A stretch of DNA of 64,000 bases from Lentisphaeria bacterium (GTDB taxonomy: Bacteria; Verrucomicrobiota; Lentisphaeria; Victivallales; UBA1829), in the NCBI GenBank assembly GCA_017456805.1, contig JAFTIQ010000031.1, positions 129,920 to 193,919 of the forward strand, given 5' to 3'. Of this stretch, positions 8,539 through 17,744 are shown piece by piece. Each line of letters begins with the position of its first letter. Positions within the stretch are counted from its first letter, which is position 1. Both the position numbers and the translations under genes were made by a program. Under the pieces are notes generated by a model. The model saw only the letters and a list, made by a program, of their open reading frames with translations, was not told the origin of the DNA and did no database searches.

Positions 8539-9618
8539 ATGAAAAAAGAATTTGAAACAGTCTTTTTCGGGTTGAAACCCGGCGACAAAGTGATGGTTGC
8601 ATACAGTGGAGGGGTGGACTCCTCCTATGCTGCCGCATTGTGCCGCGATCTGGGGTTTCAGGTCGAAACAGTTACAATGAGTTTGTTTCCCGAAGCGCAG
8701 GAGACTGCGGCCTTTGCGGAACGGACCGCCCGGGAAGCGGGATATGTTCATCACACTCTTGATCTTTCTGCCGAATTCCGGGAAGAGATCATGCATCATA
8801 CATGGCGGCAATATACAGCCGGTTTGACACCGAACCCTTGTGCTGTCTGTAATATAAAATTCAAATTCGGCAGATTGAAAGAGTTTGCCCGGTCGCGAAA
8901 CTGCAAAGCATTGATCACCGGACATTATGCCCGGATCCTGCAGAATGAATCGGGAAACATTGAATTGCGGAAAGGTGTCTGCGCAGAAAAAGATCAATCC
9001 TATTTTCTTTTCGGCGTTTCCCGGGCCGCATTGTCATTTTGCCGGACTCCTCTCGGGATTCTGCAAAAGACAGAAGTCCGTTCCGGAGCGGAGGAGAAGA
9101 AATTGGAAGCCGCAAAATCCAAAGAGAGTCAGGATGTCTGTTTCGGAGGGGATTCCATGCCGGAAACGCTTTCCGCCCTGTTCCCGGAACCGCCTGCGGA
9201 AGGAAATTTTCTTTCCGATGAGGGAAAAATTCTCGGGAAGCATAAAGGGGTTCAGTTTTATACGATCGGACAGCGGAAGGGAACCGGGGTTGCACTGGGA
9301 TGCCCTGCCTACATCAGTTCCATCAATGGAAATACGCGGGAGATTGTGATCAGCACTGATTCCGGAAAATTGTTCCGGAAGGAATTGATTGCCCGGGAAT
9401 GTAATTTTCTGGAAGATTTGCCGGAAAAATTTACTGCGGAGATCCGGATCCGTTATCGGAGCCGGGCTGTGACAGGGACGGTTGAGAAGTTGGAAAACTG
9501 CCGGTGCAAAGTGACGTTTTCGGAGCCTGTGCGGGCAGCTGCTCCGGGGCAGGGGGCTGTTTTTTATGATGGGGATAAAGTTCTCGGCGGCGGCTGGATC
9601 GAACCGTTTGAGGAATAA
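8539..9618 (+). CDS. mnmA: tRNA-specific 2-thiouridylase
   Basis: 359 residues, typical length. It makes 2-thiouridine at wobble U34 of tRNA Lys, Glu and Gln using ATP and persulfide sulfur. The PP-loop SGGVDSS (about residues 24-30), TPNPCAVCN with the first catalytic Cys, GHYARI, KDQSYFLF and the second Cys in SQDVCFGG are all present, followed by the C-terminal beta-barrel domain (YTIGQRKG, near the end GQGAVFYDG). CGG dominates its arginine codons, unlike the oad genes just before it. It stands alone, after a terminator and before the long non-coding gap. Confidence 0.95.
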   Translation: MKKEFETVFFGLKPGDKVMVAYSGGVDSSYAAALCRDLGFQVETVTMSLFPEAQETAAFAERTAREAGYVHHTLDLSAEFREEIMHHTWRQYTAGLTPNPCAVCNIKFKFGRLKEFARSRNCKALITGHYARILQNESGNIELRKGVCAEKDQSYFLFGVSRAALSFCRTPLGILQKTEVRSGAEEKKLEAAKSKESQDVCFGGDSMPETLSALFPEPPAEGNFLSDEGKILGKHKGVQFYTIGQRKGTGVALGCPAYISSINGNTREIVISTDSGKLFRKELIARECNFLEDLPEKFTAEIRIRYRSRAVTGTVEKLENCRCKVTFSEPVRAAAPGQGAVFYDGDKVLGGGWIEPFEE

Positions 9619-10212
9619 CGCATAAGTTTTCCGGAATCATTGAAAACATTTTAGCGGAGTCTCTTTTTGTTTATTTTCTTAACGCAGTCATGGAAGAGAA
9701 GCTTATTTTTTGGTGATTTTTCAGATTTTCCCGGAGGTATGGGAAGATTTGTTGAAAAAAAATGAAAAAAAACTGAAAAATCCTGTTGTAATTTTAAAAT
9801 ATTGTACTATGTTTCCTTATATTCCGGTAAAAGGCAGGATCAATGTATGAAAAACGTGGGTTTTGTTTTCCGGGATTTAATATAGTCGTAACCGGAAATT
9901 ACTGTTTCGCCAAAGGGGCAAGACGGAAAAAGAGCGGAAACGTGCAAAGGGAAGTGAAATTTTTTATGATATTCAAGGATAACAATATTCAGAGATTGGA
10001 TTTTCTCAAGGGGAATCCATTTGCACAGGCGCAAGCCTGCTGATTTTTAGTTCCTGAAAATACCTTCAAAAAGCCACCTTTCTTTCACGGTACGCCGGAA
10101 AGAGGAATGAAAATGCAAGACCGAACGGAAAGGATCCGATCCGCGATGGGTGGTTTTTATTGTCTTTATTCCGATCATTTTTTTGCTTGCCGCAGCTGTG
10201 GAGGCTCTTCCC
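9619..10212 (+). other. 594-base non-coding stretch; possible structured RNA
   Basis: No convincing gene: the one longer reading frame (9843-10043) has no ribosome site and an improbable composition. An AT-rich promoter-like area lies around 9784-9810 (TACTAT near 9805). Downstream are several potential stems: TTTCCGG/CCGGAAA (9867-9873, 9892-9898), GTTTCGCC with GGGGCAAGAC nearby, TGGATT/AATCCA (about 9997-10019) and a GNRA-capped hairpin CAGGC-GCAA-GCCTG (10026-10039) followed by CTGATTTTT. GCAGG at 9834-9838 can alternatively pair with CCTGC at 10036-10040. The next gene is a 5-formyl-THF cyclo-ligase, which in proteobacteria often follows the 6S RNA gene. That link is only a hint. Confidence 0.3.
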
Positions 10213-10803
10213 GTGTCTGATGAAATGAAATCATCGAAGAAGCTTCTGCGGAAACACTTTCTTGGATTGCGCACAGAGATTGGTGCGGAAGATCGGCTTT
10301 TGCTTGATAAAAGGATAGCAGATCATGTTCGCGGGATGAAGGAATTTCAAGAGGCGTCTGTTGTTGCCGGTTATGTGACCGACGGCACGGAGCCGGATGT
10401 GATTCCCTTGCTCCGGGATGCGCTCCGCCGGGGATCAGAGGTGTGTCTTCCGAAATGGAACGGAACAGAGTATATTCTGTCCTATGTGAGAGAGGACGGC
10501 ATTGACAGGCTTGAGCCCGGGAAATGGGGGCTTTTGGAGCCTGTTGCGACTGTTCCTGCTAATTTGGAAAAGATTGGCGGGAATCTGCTCTTATTGGTGC
10601 CGGGCGTGGCTTTTGATGAGTCATTTGCCAGACTCGGCAGGGGCGGCGGGATCTATGACAGATTCCTGGCTGCCGGAAGGCGTTCATTTGCGCTTGGCGT
10701 CTTCTATGAATGTCAGAAAACACTGACACTCCCCAGGGAGGAGCACGATGCATTTCTGGATGCAGCTGTGACGGAATCCGGGGTGAGAAAGCGCATAACA
10801 TAA
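10213..10803 (+). CDS. 5-formyltetrahydrofolate cyclo-ligase
   Basis: 196 residues from GTG at 10213. GGAGG 8 bases upstream decides this start over the longer frame that begins at 10150. It converts 5-formyl-THF to 5,10-methenyl-THF with ATP. N-terminal KxxLRKHFLGLR, the central GTEPDV and CLPKWNG region, and the nucleotide/phosphate motif GRGGGIYDRFL near residue 150 are typical of the family (YgfA/MTHFS). It lies 45 bases before rny and probably shares transcription with it. Confidence 0.9.
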   Translation: MSDEMKSSKKLLRKHFLGLRTEIGAEDRLLLDKRIADHVRGMKEFQEASVVAGYVTDGTEPDVIPLLRDALRRGSEVCLPKWNGTEYILSYVREDGIDRLEPGKWGLLEPVATVPANLEKIGGNLLLLVPGVAFDESFARLGRGGGIYDRFLAAGRRSFALGVFYECQKTLTLPREEHDAFLDAAVTESGVRKRIT

Positions 10804-10848
10804 CAGCCGGCGGAAGAAATTCCAAACGGCAGAATGAGGTTTATATAT

Positions 10849-12405
10849 ATGGAAAACGTAGTCTGGATCATCGGTTCAGCAGCAGTGGGCGGCGTGGCTG
10901 TCGGCTACTTGCTCAACGTGTTGAAAGTCAAAACAACCGGTTCTAAAACCCTTGCTGAAGCAGAAAAAATGAAGCAGGATGCCAAACGCGAAGCGGATCA
11001 GTACCTCCGTGAAGCAAAAGTCTCAGCCAAAGCTGACGTCCTGAAAATGAAAGAAGCGGCTGAGGAAGAACTCCGGGAACGCAGACGGGAACAGCTCAGT
11101 GCTGAAAAACGTGTTGCTCAGAAAGAAGAAAATTTACAGCGGAAAGAGGATTCTCTTGATTCCAGAATGAAAAATCTGGAACGCAAAGATGCGGAAGTTG
11201 AAGCGTTGAAAGGACGCCTCAATGCAAAGCAGGAAGAACTCAAACAGCTGATCGCAAGTGAAGTGGTGGAACTGGAACGCGTTGCCGGACTCGACCGGGA
11301 AAGCGCAAAAGGGATCCTCCTTGAAAAACTCAAAGGGGAAGTGGAAAATGAAGCCGGTATTCTCATCCGGAATACTATGGAAGAAGCCCGTCAGCGCGCT
11401 GAACGGGAATCCCAGCAGCTCATGGTCCAATCCATCCAGCGGTATGCCGGTGACTGTACTTATGAACGTACCACAGCAACCATTCCGCTGCCCAATGATG
11501 AAATGAAGGGGCGTATCATCGGACGCGAAGGCAGAAATATCCGTGCTCTGGAAGCCGCAACAGGGGTCAATATCCTGATTGATGACACTCCGGAAGCTGT
11601 GGTGATCTCCTGCTTCGATCCCGTCCGCAAGGAAGTTGCCCGCAGAATGTTGGAAAAGCTGATCCAGGATGGACGGATCCACCCGACCCGTATTGAGGAA
11701 CTGCTCAAGAAAATCCGCAAAGAAGTGGATGATGAAATTTTCCAGTATGGCGAACATGCAGTGCTGGATGCTGCGGTTCAGGGTGTGCCCAAACCTCTGC
11801 TCTCCCTGCTTGGCAGACTTCAGTTCCGTTTCAGTTTCTCTCAGAATGTGCTGAAGCACTCTATTGAAACTGCTGCATTCATGGGGATCATGGCTGCAGA
11901 ACTTGGATTGGATGAACAGAAAGCCCGCCGGATCGGTTTGTTCCATGACATCGGGAAAGCCGTTGATCATGAGATCGAAGGAACCCACGCCGCGATCGGT
12001 GCTGATATTCTCCGGAAATACAATGAAGCCAAAGATGTTGTGAACGCAGTTGCAGCCCACCACGGAGAAGTGGATGGAACAACCGTTTATGCAACTCTTG
12101 TGAATGCATGTGATGCGCTCAGTGCTTCCAGACCCGGCGCAAGAAGCGAAACAACAGAACTTTACCTGAAACGTCTGGAACAGCTGGAAGAGATCGCCAA
12201 CAGCTTTGAAGGCGTGGAATCCTGCTTTGCACTTCAGGCAGGCCGCGAAGTCCGCGTGGTTGTCCAGCCGGAAAAAGTGACCGAAGCCAAGGCGCAGGTC
12301 CTTGCCAGAGATATTTGTCTCCGGATCGAAAAAGAGATGAATTATCCCGGACAGATCAAAGTGACCATCATTCGTGAAACACGGTCTGTGGAATACGCGA
12401 AATGA
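10849..12405 (+). CDS. rny: Ribonuclease Y
   Basis: 518 residues, the usual length. A membrane-anchored endoribonuclease that starts mRNA decay. An N-terminal membrane helix (VVWIIGSAAVGGVAVGYLL) is followed by a long charged coiled coil (about residues 30-180), a KH RNA-binding domain (GRIIGREGRNIR), and an HD catalytic domain (FHDIGKAVDHE). I chose ATG 10849 because GAGG lies 9 bases upstream; an in-frame ATG at 10834 would add five residues. Its stop overlaps the next start (ATGA), so the HD-domain gene is translationally coupled. Confidence 0.96.
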   Translation: MENVVWIIGSAAVGGVAVGYLLNVLKVKTTGSKTLAEAEKMKQDAKREADQYLREAKVSAKADVLKMKEAAEEELRERRREQLSAEKRVAQKEENLQRKEDSLDSRMKNLERKDAEVEALKGRLNAKQEELKQLIASEVVELERVAGLDRESAKGILLEKLKGEVENEAGILIRNTMEEARQRAERESQQLMVQSIQRYAGDCTYERTTATIPLPNDEMKGRIIGREGRNIRALEAATGVNILIDDTPEAVVISCFDPVRKEVARRMLEKLIQDGRIHPTRIEELLKKIRKEVDDEIFQYGEHAVLDAAVQGVPKPLLSLLGRLQFRFSFSQNVLKHSIETAAFMGIMAAELGLDEQKARRIGLFHDIGKAVDHEIEGTHAAIGADILRKYNEAKDVVNAVAAHHGEVDGTTVYATLVNACDALSASRPGARSETTELYLKRLEQLEEIANSFEGVESCFALQAGREVRVVVQPEKVTEAKAQVLARDICLRIEKEMNYPGQIKVTIIRETRSVEYAK

Positions 12406-13199
12406 TCGGTTACTCCGAATTTGAACAGCGCTATATGGCGTATGTGGATACGTTCCGCCAGAAGGATGGAACGTTATCCGAGCCTATGGCGCGCAAATTG
12501 GAACATACGATGGAAGTGGTTCGTTTTGCGGAACGGATCGCTTCCGCAGAGGGAGCCGGAGAGCAGGAATTTCAGCTTTGCCGGCTCGCTGCATTATTTC
12601 ATGATACAGCCCGCTACAAACAGGTTGCGCTGCATCATACTTTCAATGATACAGAATCAAAGTTCGATCATGGTCATCAGGCGGTCCGGATCATGCTGGA
12701 GCATGAGCTGCTGGCAGGGTTGCCGGCGATGGAACAATGTGCTGTGTTGACAGCCGTTGAGCTTCACAACAAACCATGGGTCGATTTTTCACAGATGGGA
12801 GGAATTTTTGTGCCTCCTGCAAAAAATGTCCGTGATGCAGATAAGATTTCCATATTGCGTCTGCTGACGGGATATATTACCGGTGAGATCAAGTTTGAGG
12901 ATTCCTCGATTTTTCTCCTGCGCCGTCCGAACTCGCCTGAGATCACGCCTTCCATCATTGAGACGATCCTCTCGGGCAAGCCGGTGCTGTATAAAGATTT
13001 GAATACCCTCAATGATTTCAAGATCTCCCTTTTTGCCTGGTGCCGGGATTTGAACTATTCAGAATCCGCACGGATGGCTTTGGAATTTTCGTTTTATGAT
13101 CAGATACGGGCGAATCTGCCGGATCAGCCCGGAGTTGACCAGATTTACCGCAACGCCATGGAATCATTACAATGTCTCTCCTCGAAGTCCGCGAATTAA
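12402..13199 (+). CDS. HD-domain metal-dependent phosphohydrolase
   Basis: 265 residues. Metal-binding residues of an HD domain are clear: His in RKLEHTMEVVRFAERI, LAALFHDTARYKQ (HD pair, about residues 66-67), DHGHQAVR and a later ELHNK region. Family members hydrolyse phosphomonoesters or nucleotides; the substrate here cannot be told. It overlaps rny by 4 bases and the following ABC ATPase by 28 bases, so all three are one transcription unit. It lacks RelA/SpoT, GGDEF or RNA-binding additions. Confidence 0.8.
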   Translation: MIGYSEFEQRYMAYVDTFRQKDGTLSEPMARKLEHTMEVVRFAERIASAEGAGEQEFQLCRLAALFHDTARYKQVALHHTFNDTESKFDHGHQAVRIMLEHELLAGLPAMEQCAVLTAVELHNKPWVDFSQMGGIFVPPAKNVRDADKISILRLLTGYITGEIKFEDSSIFLLRRPNSPEITPSIIETILSGKPVLYKDLNTLNDFKISLFAWCRDLNYSESARMALEFSFYDQIRANLPDQPGVDQIYRNAMESLQCLSSKSAN

Positions 13200-14137
13200 A
13201 AAAACATTATCCGCTTCCGCCGGAACGTCTGTTTGGTGCAAAACGTTATGTAAAAGCATTGGATGGGGTTTCCTTTACGTTGGAGCGGGGCGAAACTCTT
13301 GGTCTTGTCGGAGAATCCGGCTGCGGCAAGAGTACTCTCGGAAGGACGGTTGTCCGATTGGAGGAACCCACATCCGGAGAGGTGCTTTTGAATGGAGAAG
13401 ATCTGCTGCAGCTCCGGGGGAAAATGCTCCGGAAAAAACGTGGATCTTTTCAGATGATTTTTCAGGATCCCTATGGTTCCCTGAATCCCCGGATGACGAT
13501 TTATTCCACGCTTGAGGAGCCTTTGCTGCTGCATACGGTGTTGACGGCTTCCGAACGTTCTGACAAAATTGCGGAGCTCATGAGAATGGTTGGTCTTGAA
13601 CCGAAATTAGCGGATCGTTATCCTCATCAGTTCAGCGGTGGACAGCGGCAGCGGATCGGGATTGCGCGGGCATTGGCGGTGAATCCGGATTTTATTGTTG
13701 CAGATGAACCGGTTTCCGCGCTGGATGTCAGTGTTCAGGCGGCGATTGTCAATTTGCTTGGTGAGCTTCAGGAGAAGCGGGATTTCGGCATGATTTTTAT
13801 TGCCCATGATCTTGCGGTTGTGGAACATATTGCTGACCGTATCATGGTGATGTATCTCGGGAAAGCGGTAGAAGTTGCTCCTGCGCAGCAGCTTTGCAGG
13901 GAGCCGAAACACCCTTATACGGAAGCTCTGCTGTCGGCAGTTCCCGGAATTCATCCGGAGAAACAGGAACGGATCGTTTTACAGGGCGATGTTCCTTCCC
14001 CGTTGAATCCGCCGAAGGGATGCCGTTTTCATCCCAGGTGTCCGAAACGGATGCCGGTTTGTGCTGAGATTGAGCCGGAAATGAAGCCGGTCAGAGGATG
14101 TCCCGGCTGTTTCTGTGCCTGTCACCTTGTTTCCTGA
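13172..14137 (+). CDS. Oligopeptide/dipeptide ABC transporter ATPase, DppF/OppF type
   Basis: 321 residues. Walker [11 protein letters not shown]-loop [13 protein letters not shown], signature FSGGQRQR, Walker [13 protein letters not shown] and the switch His in IFIAHDL. The C-terminal Cys-rich oligopeptide extension ([14 protein letters not shown]) is typical of the Dpp/Opp family. Its first 28 bases lie inside the HD gene. The DppD-type partner ATPase is 2.6 kb away on the other strand, and no permease or binding protein is in the window. It ends 3 bases from the convergent end of mutL. Confidence 0.9.
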   Translation: MSLLEVRELKKHYPLPPERLFGAKRYVKALDGVSFTLERGETLGLVGESGCGKSTLGRTVVRLEEPTSGEVLLNGEDLLQLRGKMLRKKRGSFQMIFQDPYGSLNPRMTIYSTLEEPLLLHTVLTASERSDKIAELMRMVGLEPKLADRYPHQFSGGQRQRIGIARALAVNPDFIVADEPVSALDVSVQAAIVNLLGELQEKRDFGMIFIAHDLAVVEHIADRIMVMYLGKAVEVAPAQQLCREPKHPYTEALLSAVPGIHPEKQERIVLQGDVPSPLNPPKGCRFHPRCPKRMPVCAEIEPEMKPVRGCPGCFCACHLVS

Positions 14138-14140
14138 GAT

Positions 14141-16021
14141 CTATCCGCGGCGTCCGAACCGGCGTTCGATTTCCTGAACGGAAAGATGAATGATCGTGGG
14201 TCTTCCGTGAGGACAGCAATAGGGCAATTCACATTCCCCCATTTGCCGGAGCAGGATTTTACACTCGGCAAGAGTCAGTTCATCATGCGCTTTTACAGCA
14301 GCTTTACAGGCCGCTCTTGCGATTGCCGGAGTATCGATTTTGCCACCGCCCCAAGCGCCTTCTTCTTTGACTTTTGAGAGAAGATCCCGGAAGACTCCGC
14401 CTGCATTTTCCTGGGAAAGCGCAGCTGGAATTGCCTCGATTTTAACGGTGTCACCACCGAAATGTTCTATGGAAAACCCTGCATTTTCAAAGAGTTCTGT
14501 ATTTTGGATCACGAATCTGCAATCTGCTTTTGAGAGTTCCAGGGAGAGGGGCAGAAGAAGTTTTTGCGAGACCACTCCATCAACGCCTTTGAGGATCCGT
14601 TCATAAAGGATCCGTTCGTGCGCCGCATGCTGATCGATCAGAACCAGTCCGTCGTTCATCTTTGCCACGAGATAGGTGTTTTCCACGATCCCGATGACTT
14701 CCAGATCTTCCGGTCGGAATTTTTGTACCGGCTGTTTCGGGGGTTCTTCCTGCCGGACAGACTGCACAGGTTCCCCGCCTTCCTGAAACAAATCATCCGT
14801 TTTTATCAGCTGGACCCCTCTGGACATGGGCATATAATTGATTCTGCACTGTTCGAGAATTCTGAGAAAATCCGGCGACGGAGCTTTCGGTGCAGAATCA
14901 GCTTCTGCTTCCGGGTACGGCTCAGGGGTGCGGACAGGCTGATCCAATGGCCCCTGTTCCGGGAGAAAATCTCCGGGAGAATGGAACGCGACAGCTTTCG
15001 GAGCCGGGGTATCAGGGAAGGGATAGACCTCTTCCGCAGACCGCAGAGCACCTTCCACGGCTTCTTTGACATGTTTTGTAAGTTCATATTCGTTGCGGAA
15101 CCGGACTTCCCGTTTTGCGGGATGGACATTCACATCCACGAATTCCGGCGGCATTTCAATGAAGATCACTGCCGGATGGTAACGTCCCTTATCCAGCATG
15201 GGACCGCATCCGTCACGGATCCCGCGGTAGACGGGCAGCGCTTCTACAGGGCGTTCATTGACAAAGATCCTCTGTTCGGAGCGGGAGGGCTTTGTAACAC
15301 CCCGTTTCGTGATATATCCGCTGATCCGGAACGATCCGGCTTCCAGATTGACCGGCACCATGGAATCGGCGATTTCCCGTCCGAACACATCCCGGATCCG
15401 GGGCAGGAGGGTGCTGCAAGCCGGACTCATCAGGATCGACCGGTCATCGGCAAACAATTCAAACGCCACCTCCGGATGTGCCAGAGAAATGACGGTGATG
15501 ATATCAATGATATGCCGCTCTTCCGTCGCTTGGGATTTCAGAAATTTCCGTCGGGCAGGTACATTATAAAAGAGATCTTTGACCGCTATTTCTGTCCCGG
15601 GAGCACAGCCGACGGGCAGGGCGGAAAGTAAATTCCCTCCGTTGATCGTAACGCAAGTTCCTTCCTGAGAATCCGCTTTCCTTGTTTTCAGGGTAAGTCG
15701 CGCTACGGACGCAATACTTGGCATAGCTTCCCCGCGGAATCCGAACGTGATGATCTTTTCCAAATCATCCGCTGTCCGGATCTTGCTTGTTGCATGAGGT
15801 TCAAAGCAGAGAACCGCATCATCCGGATCCATTCCGCAGCCGTTATCCGAGACCATGATGAGGCGGGTTCCGGCCCGTTCCACACGGACAGAGATTTTTT
15901 TCGCTCCGGCATCCAGAGCATTTTCCACAAGTTCTTTCACAACAGAAGCCGGACGTTCAATGACTTCTCCCGCCGCGATTTTATTGCTGATATCATCAGT
16001 CAGAAGATGGATCAAACTCAT
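14141..16021 (-). CDS. mutL: DNA mismatch repair protein MutL (endonuclease type)
   Basis: 626 residues. The N-terminal GHKL ATPase has ISNKIAAGEVIERP, ENALDAGA and DNGCGM, followed by the TSKI and GFRGEA motifs. A Pro/Glu-rich linker leads to a C-terminal dimerisation domain holding DQHAAHERILYE, which fits the DQHA-x2-E-x4-E metal-dependent endonuclease motif, and a CPHGRP element near the end. So this MutL is expected to nick DNA itself, as in organisms without MutH. Its ATG overlaps the stop of the TPR gene by 4 bases. Confidence 0.96.
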   Translation of the reverse strand: MSLIHLLTDDISNKIAAGEVIERPASVVKELVENALDAGAKKISVRVERAGTRLIMVSDNGCGMDPDDAVLCFEPHATSKIRTADDLEKIITFGFRGEAMPSIASVARLTLKTRKADSQEGTCVTINGGNLLSALPVGCAPGTEIAVKDLFYNVPARRKFLKSQATEERHIIDIITVISLAHPEVAFELFADDRSILMSPACSTLLPRIRDVFGREIADSMVPVNLEAGSFRISGYITKRGVTKPSRSEQRIFVNERPVEALPVYRGIRDGCGPMLDKGRYHPAVIFIEMPPEFVDVNVHPAKREVRFRNEYELTKHVKEAVEGALRSAEEVYPFPDTPAPKAVAFHSPGDFLPEQGPLDQPVRTPEPYPEAEADSAPKAPSPDFLRILEQCRINYMPMSRGVQLIKTDDLFQEGGEPVQSVRQEEPPKQPVQKFRPEDLEVIGIVENTYLVAKMNDGLVLIDQHAAHERILYERILKGVDGVVSQKLLLPLSLELSKADCRFVIQNTELFENAGFSIEHFGGDTVKIEAIPAALSQENAGGVFRDLLSKVKEEGAWGGGKIDTPAIARAACKAAVKAHDELTLAECKILLRQMGECELPYCCPHGRPTIIHLSVQEIERRFGRRG

Positions 16022-16725
16022 TTCAGCACCTCAGCTGCGGAATTGTATTTTTCAAAAGAGGAGCGCATGGATTGAAAAACGTTTTCATTCAGAAGCTTCG
16101 TGATATTTGCTCCGGCATCTTCCGCACGGATCAGAATCGCTTCTGTTTTTCTGGCATCTCCGGTGTAGGCATGGTATCTTGCAAGAAGTGTAAGCATCTC
16201 CTTGTCATTCGGAACCATTGACAAGCCTTTTTCAAGACTCTGAATGGCTTCGTTGATTTTTCCCAGACGGAACTGGGCAAGAGAAAGATTCCGGAATCCC
16301 ATGGGGTGTCCGGGATACAGATCCGCTTTTCTCTTGTAAAGCATTTCGGCTTCCCGCATTTTTCCCTGATAGAAGAAAATCGTCCCCAGGTAGGAGAGCG
16401 CAGTAAAATTATCGGGATCAAAAATCAGAATCGTTCTGAAATCGCTTTCCGCTTCATCCGTCATTCCCATCCGCCATTTTTTGATTGCCAGATGAACCAG
16501 CTGTTCCTCCTGCGGAAACGTTTCCAGCATTGTTTCCGGATTAGAGAAATTCTGGTGAACAGAGGAGGGCGGAAGCTCCGGAACCGGATGCACAGAACCA
16601 AGCAAATTCGAACCGGAACTCGGACGCAGGTTGGAAATGATCACTGTGAGCAGGATCACCAGCGTAAGCAGCATGATCAGCGGCAGCAGGGGGTTGGATA
16701 ATTTCTCTTTGGACGGCAGTTCCAT
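16018..16725 (-). CDS. Membrane-anchored TPR protein
   Basis: 235 residues. One N-terminal membrane helix (about residues 12-31, LLPLIMLLTLVILLTVIISN) with a short cytoplasmic tail; the rest should lie outside the membrane. After a Pro/Ser linker come about four TPR helix pairs (WRMGMTDEAESDF, YQGKMREAEMLY, FRLGKINEAIQSL, YTGDARKTEAIL). TPRs usually hold proteins together; the partner is unknown. It sits between the dppD-type gene (3-base gap) and mutL (4-base overlap), so it is cotranscribed with both; the link may be only transcriptional. Confidence 0.8.
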   Translation of the reverse strand: MELPSKEKLSNPLLPLIMLLTLVILLTVIISNLRPSSGSNLLGSVHPVPELPPSSVHQNFSNPETMLETFPQEEQLVHLAIKKWRMGMTDEAESDFRTILIFDPDNFTALSYLGTIFFYQGKMREAEMLYKRKADLYPGHPMGFRNLSLAQFRLGKINEAIQSLEKGLSMVPNDKEMLTLLARYHAYTGDARKTEAILIRAEDAGANITKLLNENVFQSMRSSFEKYNSAAEVLK

Positions 16726-16728
16726 AAT

Positions 16729-17718
16729 TCAGTACTTCTCCGGAAAATGACAGGCACAAAGGTGATCTGGAGTGATTTCCCGGAGCGGCGGAACCGTTTC
16801 CCGGCAAAGTTCTGTTCCTTCCGGGACTTTGCTGCACCGGTCACAGAAACGGCACCCGGGCGGGAAATCTGACGGCATGGGGACTGTTCCCGGAATCGTG
16901 GAAAGTTTCCCTTTTTCCCCTCCCAGAACAGGCACGGCCTTCAATAGAGCTTTTGTATAAGGATGCCGGGGCCGCTCCATCAATTCCCGGACCGGCGCAG
17001 TTTCAACGATCCTTCCGGCATACATGACACAGACTCTATCCGCCATTTCAGATACGATCCCCAAATTATGTGTAACCAGAATGATGGACATCCCCTGATC
17101 TTTCCTGAGCTGTTTCAGCAAATCCAGAATCTGCGCCTGAATCGTTACATCCAGTGCAGTTGTGGGTTCATCCGCAACAAGAACAGAGGGATTGCTTGCC
17201 AACGCCATCGCGATCATAACACGCTGCTGCATCCCTCCTGAAAGTTCATGGGGATATGCTTTTGCCCGGGTTTCCGGGGCAGGGATCCCGACTTTTTTCA
17301 GAAGAGAAATCACCTCTCTATCCTGGTCTTCCACATCCGGACGGTGAAGGCTCAAGACTTCTTTGATTTGTGTATCGATCCGGAATACGGGATTCAGGGA
17401 GACTGAGGGCTCCTGAAAGATATATGCGATTTCCTTGCCGCGGATCTTTCTCAATTCTTTGGCGGAAAGCCCGAACACCTCAATTTCCGATCCATCCTTT
17501 TTTGTCAGTTTGACAGATCCGGAAACGACTGCCGGCGGGGAAGGAAGAAGTTTGGATAACGACATGCAGCTGATGCTTTTTCCGCATCCGCTTTCCCCCA
17601 CCAAAGCAAGAATTTCTCCCCGTTTCAGTTGAAAGGAAACATCGCTGACTGTCGGAACAACCTTTTTCTTTCCGGAGAAAAATCCGATATTCAAATCCTT
17701 GACACACAAAACGCACAT
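16729..17718 (-). CDS. Oligopeptide/dipeptide ABC transporter ATPase, DppD/OppD type
   Basis: 329 residues. Walker [10 protein letters not shown]-loop IFQEPSVSLNP, signature LSGGMQQRV, Walker B VLVADEPTTALD, switch ILVTHNLG, and the C-terminal Cys-rich oligopeptide tail (GCRFCDRCSKV). It pairs naturally with the DppF-type ATPase at 13172-14137, although the two are on opposite strands with mutL and a TPR gene between them. The ribosome site is weak, and starts a few codons later cannot be excluded. It follows the XRE regulator by 26 bases. Confidence 0.9.
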   Translation of the reverse strand: MCVLCVKDLNIGFFSGKKKVVPTVSDVSFQLKRGEILALVGESGCGKSISCMSLSKLLPSPPAVVSGSVKLTKKDGSEIEVFGLSAKELRKIRGKEIAYIFQEPSVSLNPVFRIDTQIKEVLSLHRPDVEDQDREVISLLKKVGIPAPETRAKAYPHELSGGMQQRVMIAMALASNPSVLVADEPTTALDVTIQAQILDLLKQLRKDQGMSIILVTHNLGIVSEMADRVCVMYAGRIVETAPVRELMERPRHPYTKALLKAVPVLGGEKGKLSTIPGTVPMPSDFPPGCRFCDRCSKVPEGTELCRETVPPLREITPDHLCACHFPEKY

Positions 17719-17744
17719 AAAACAGGAAACTCTTTCCGTTTTGC

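Noticed and set aside
9843..10043. A 66-codon frame in the gap upstream of the cyclo-ligase
   Set aside because: No ribosome site; composition unconvincing; overlaps potential RNA stems.
10150..10212. Extension of the cyclo-ligase gene to a start at 10150
   Set aside because: GGAGG is 8 bases before GTG 10213, and the extension adds a hydrophobic stretch not seen in this cytosolic family.
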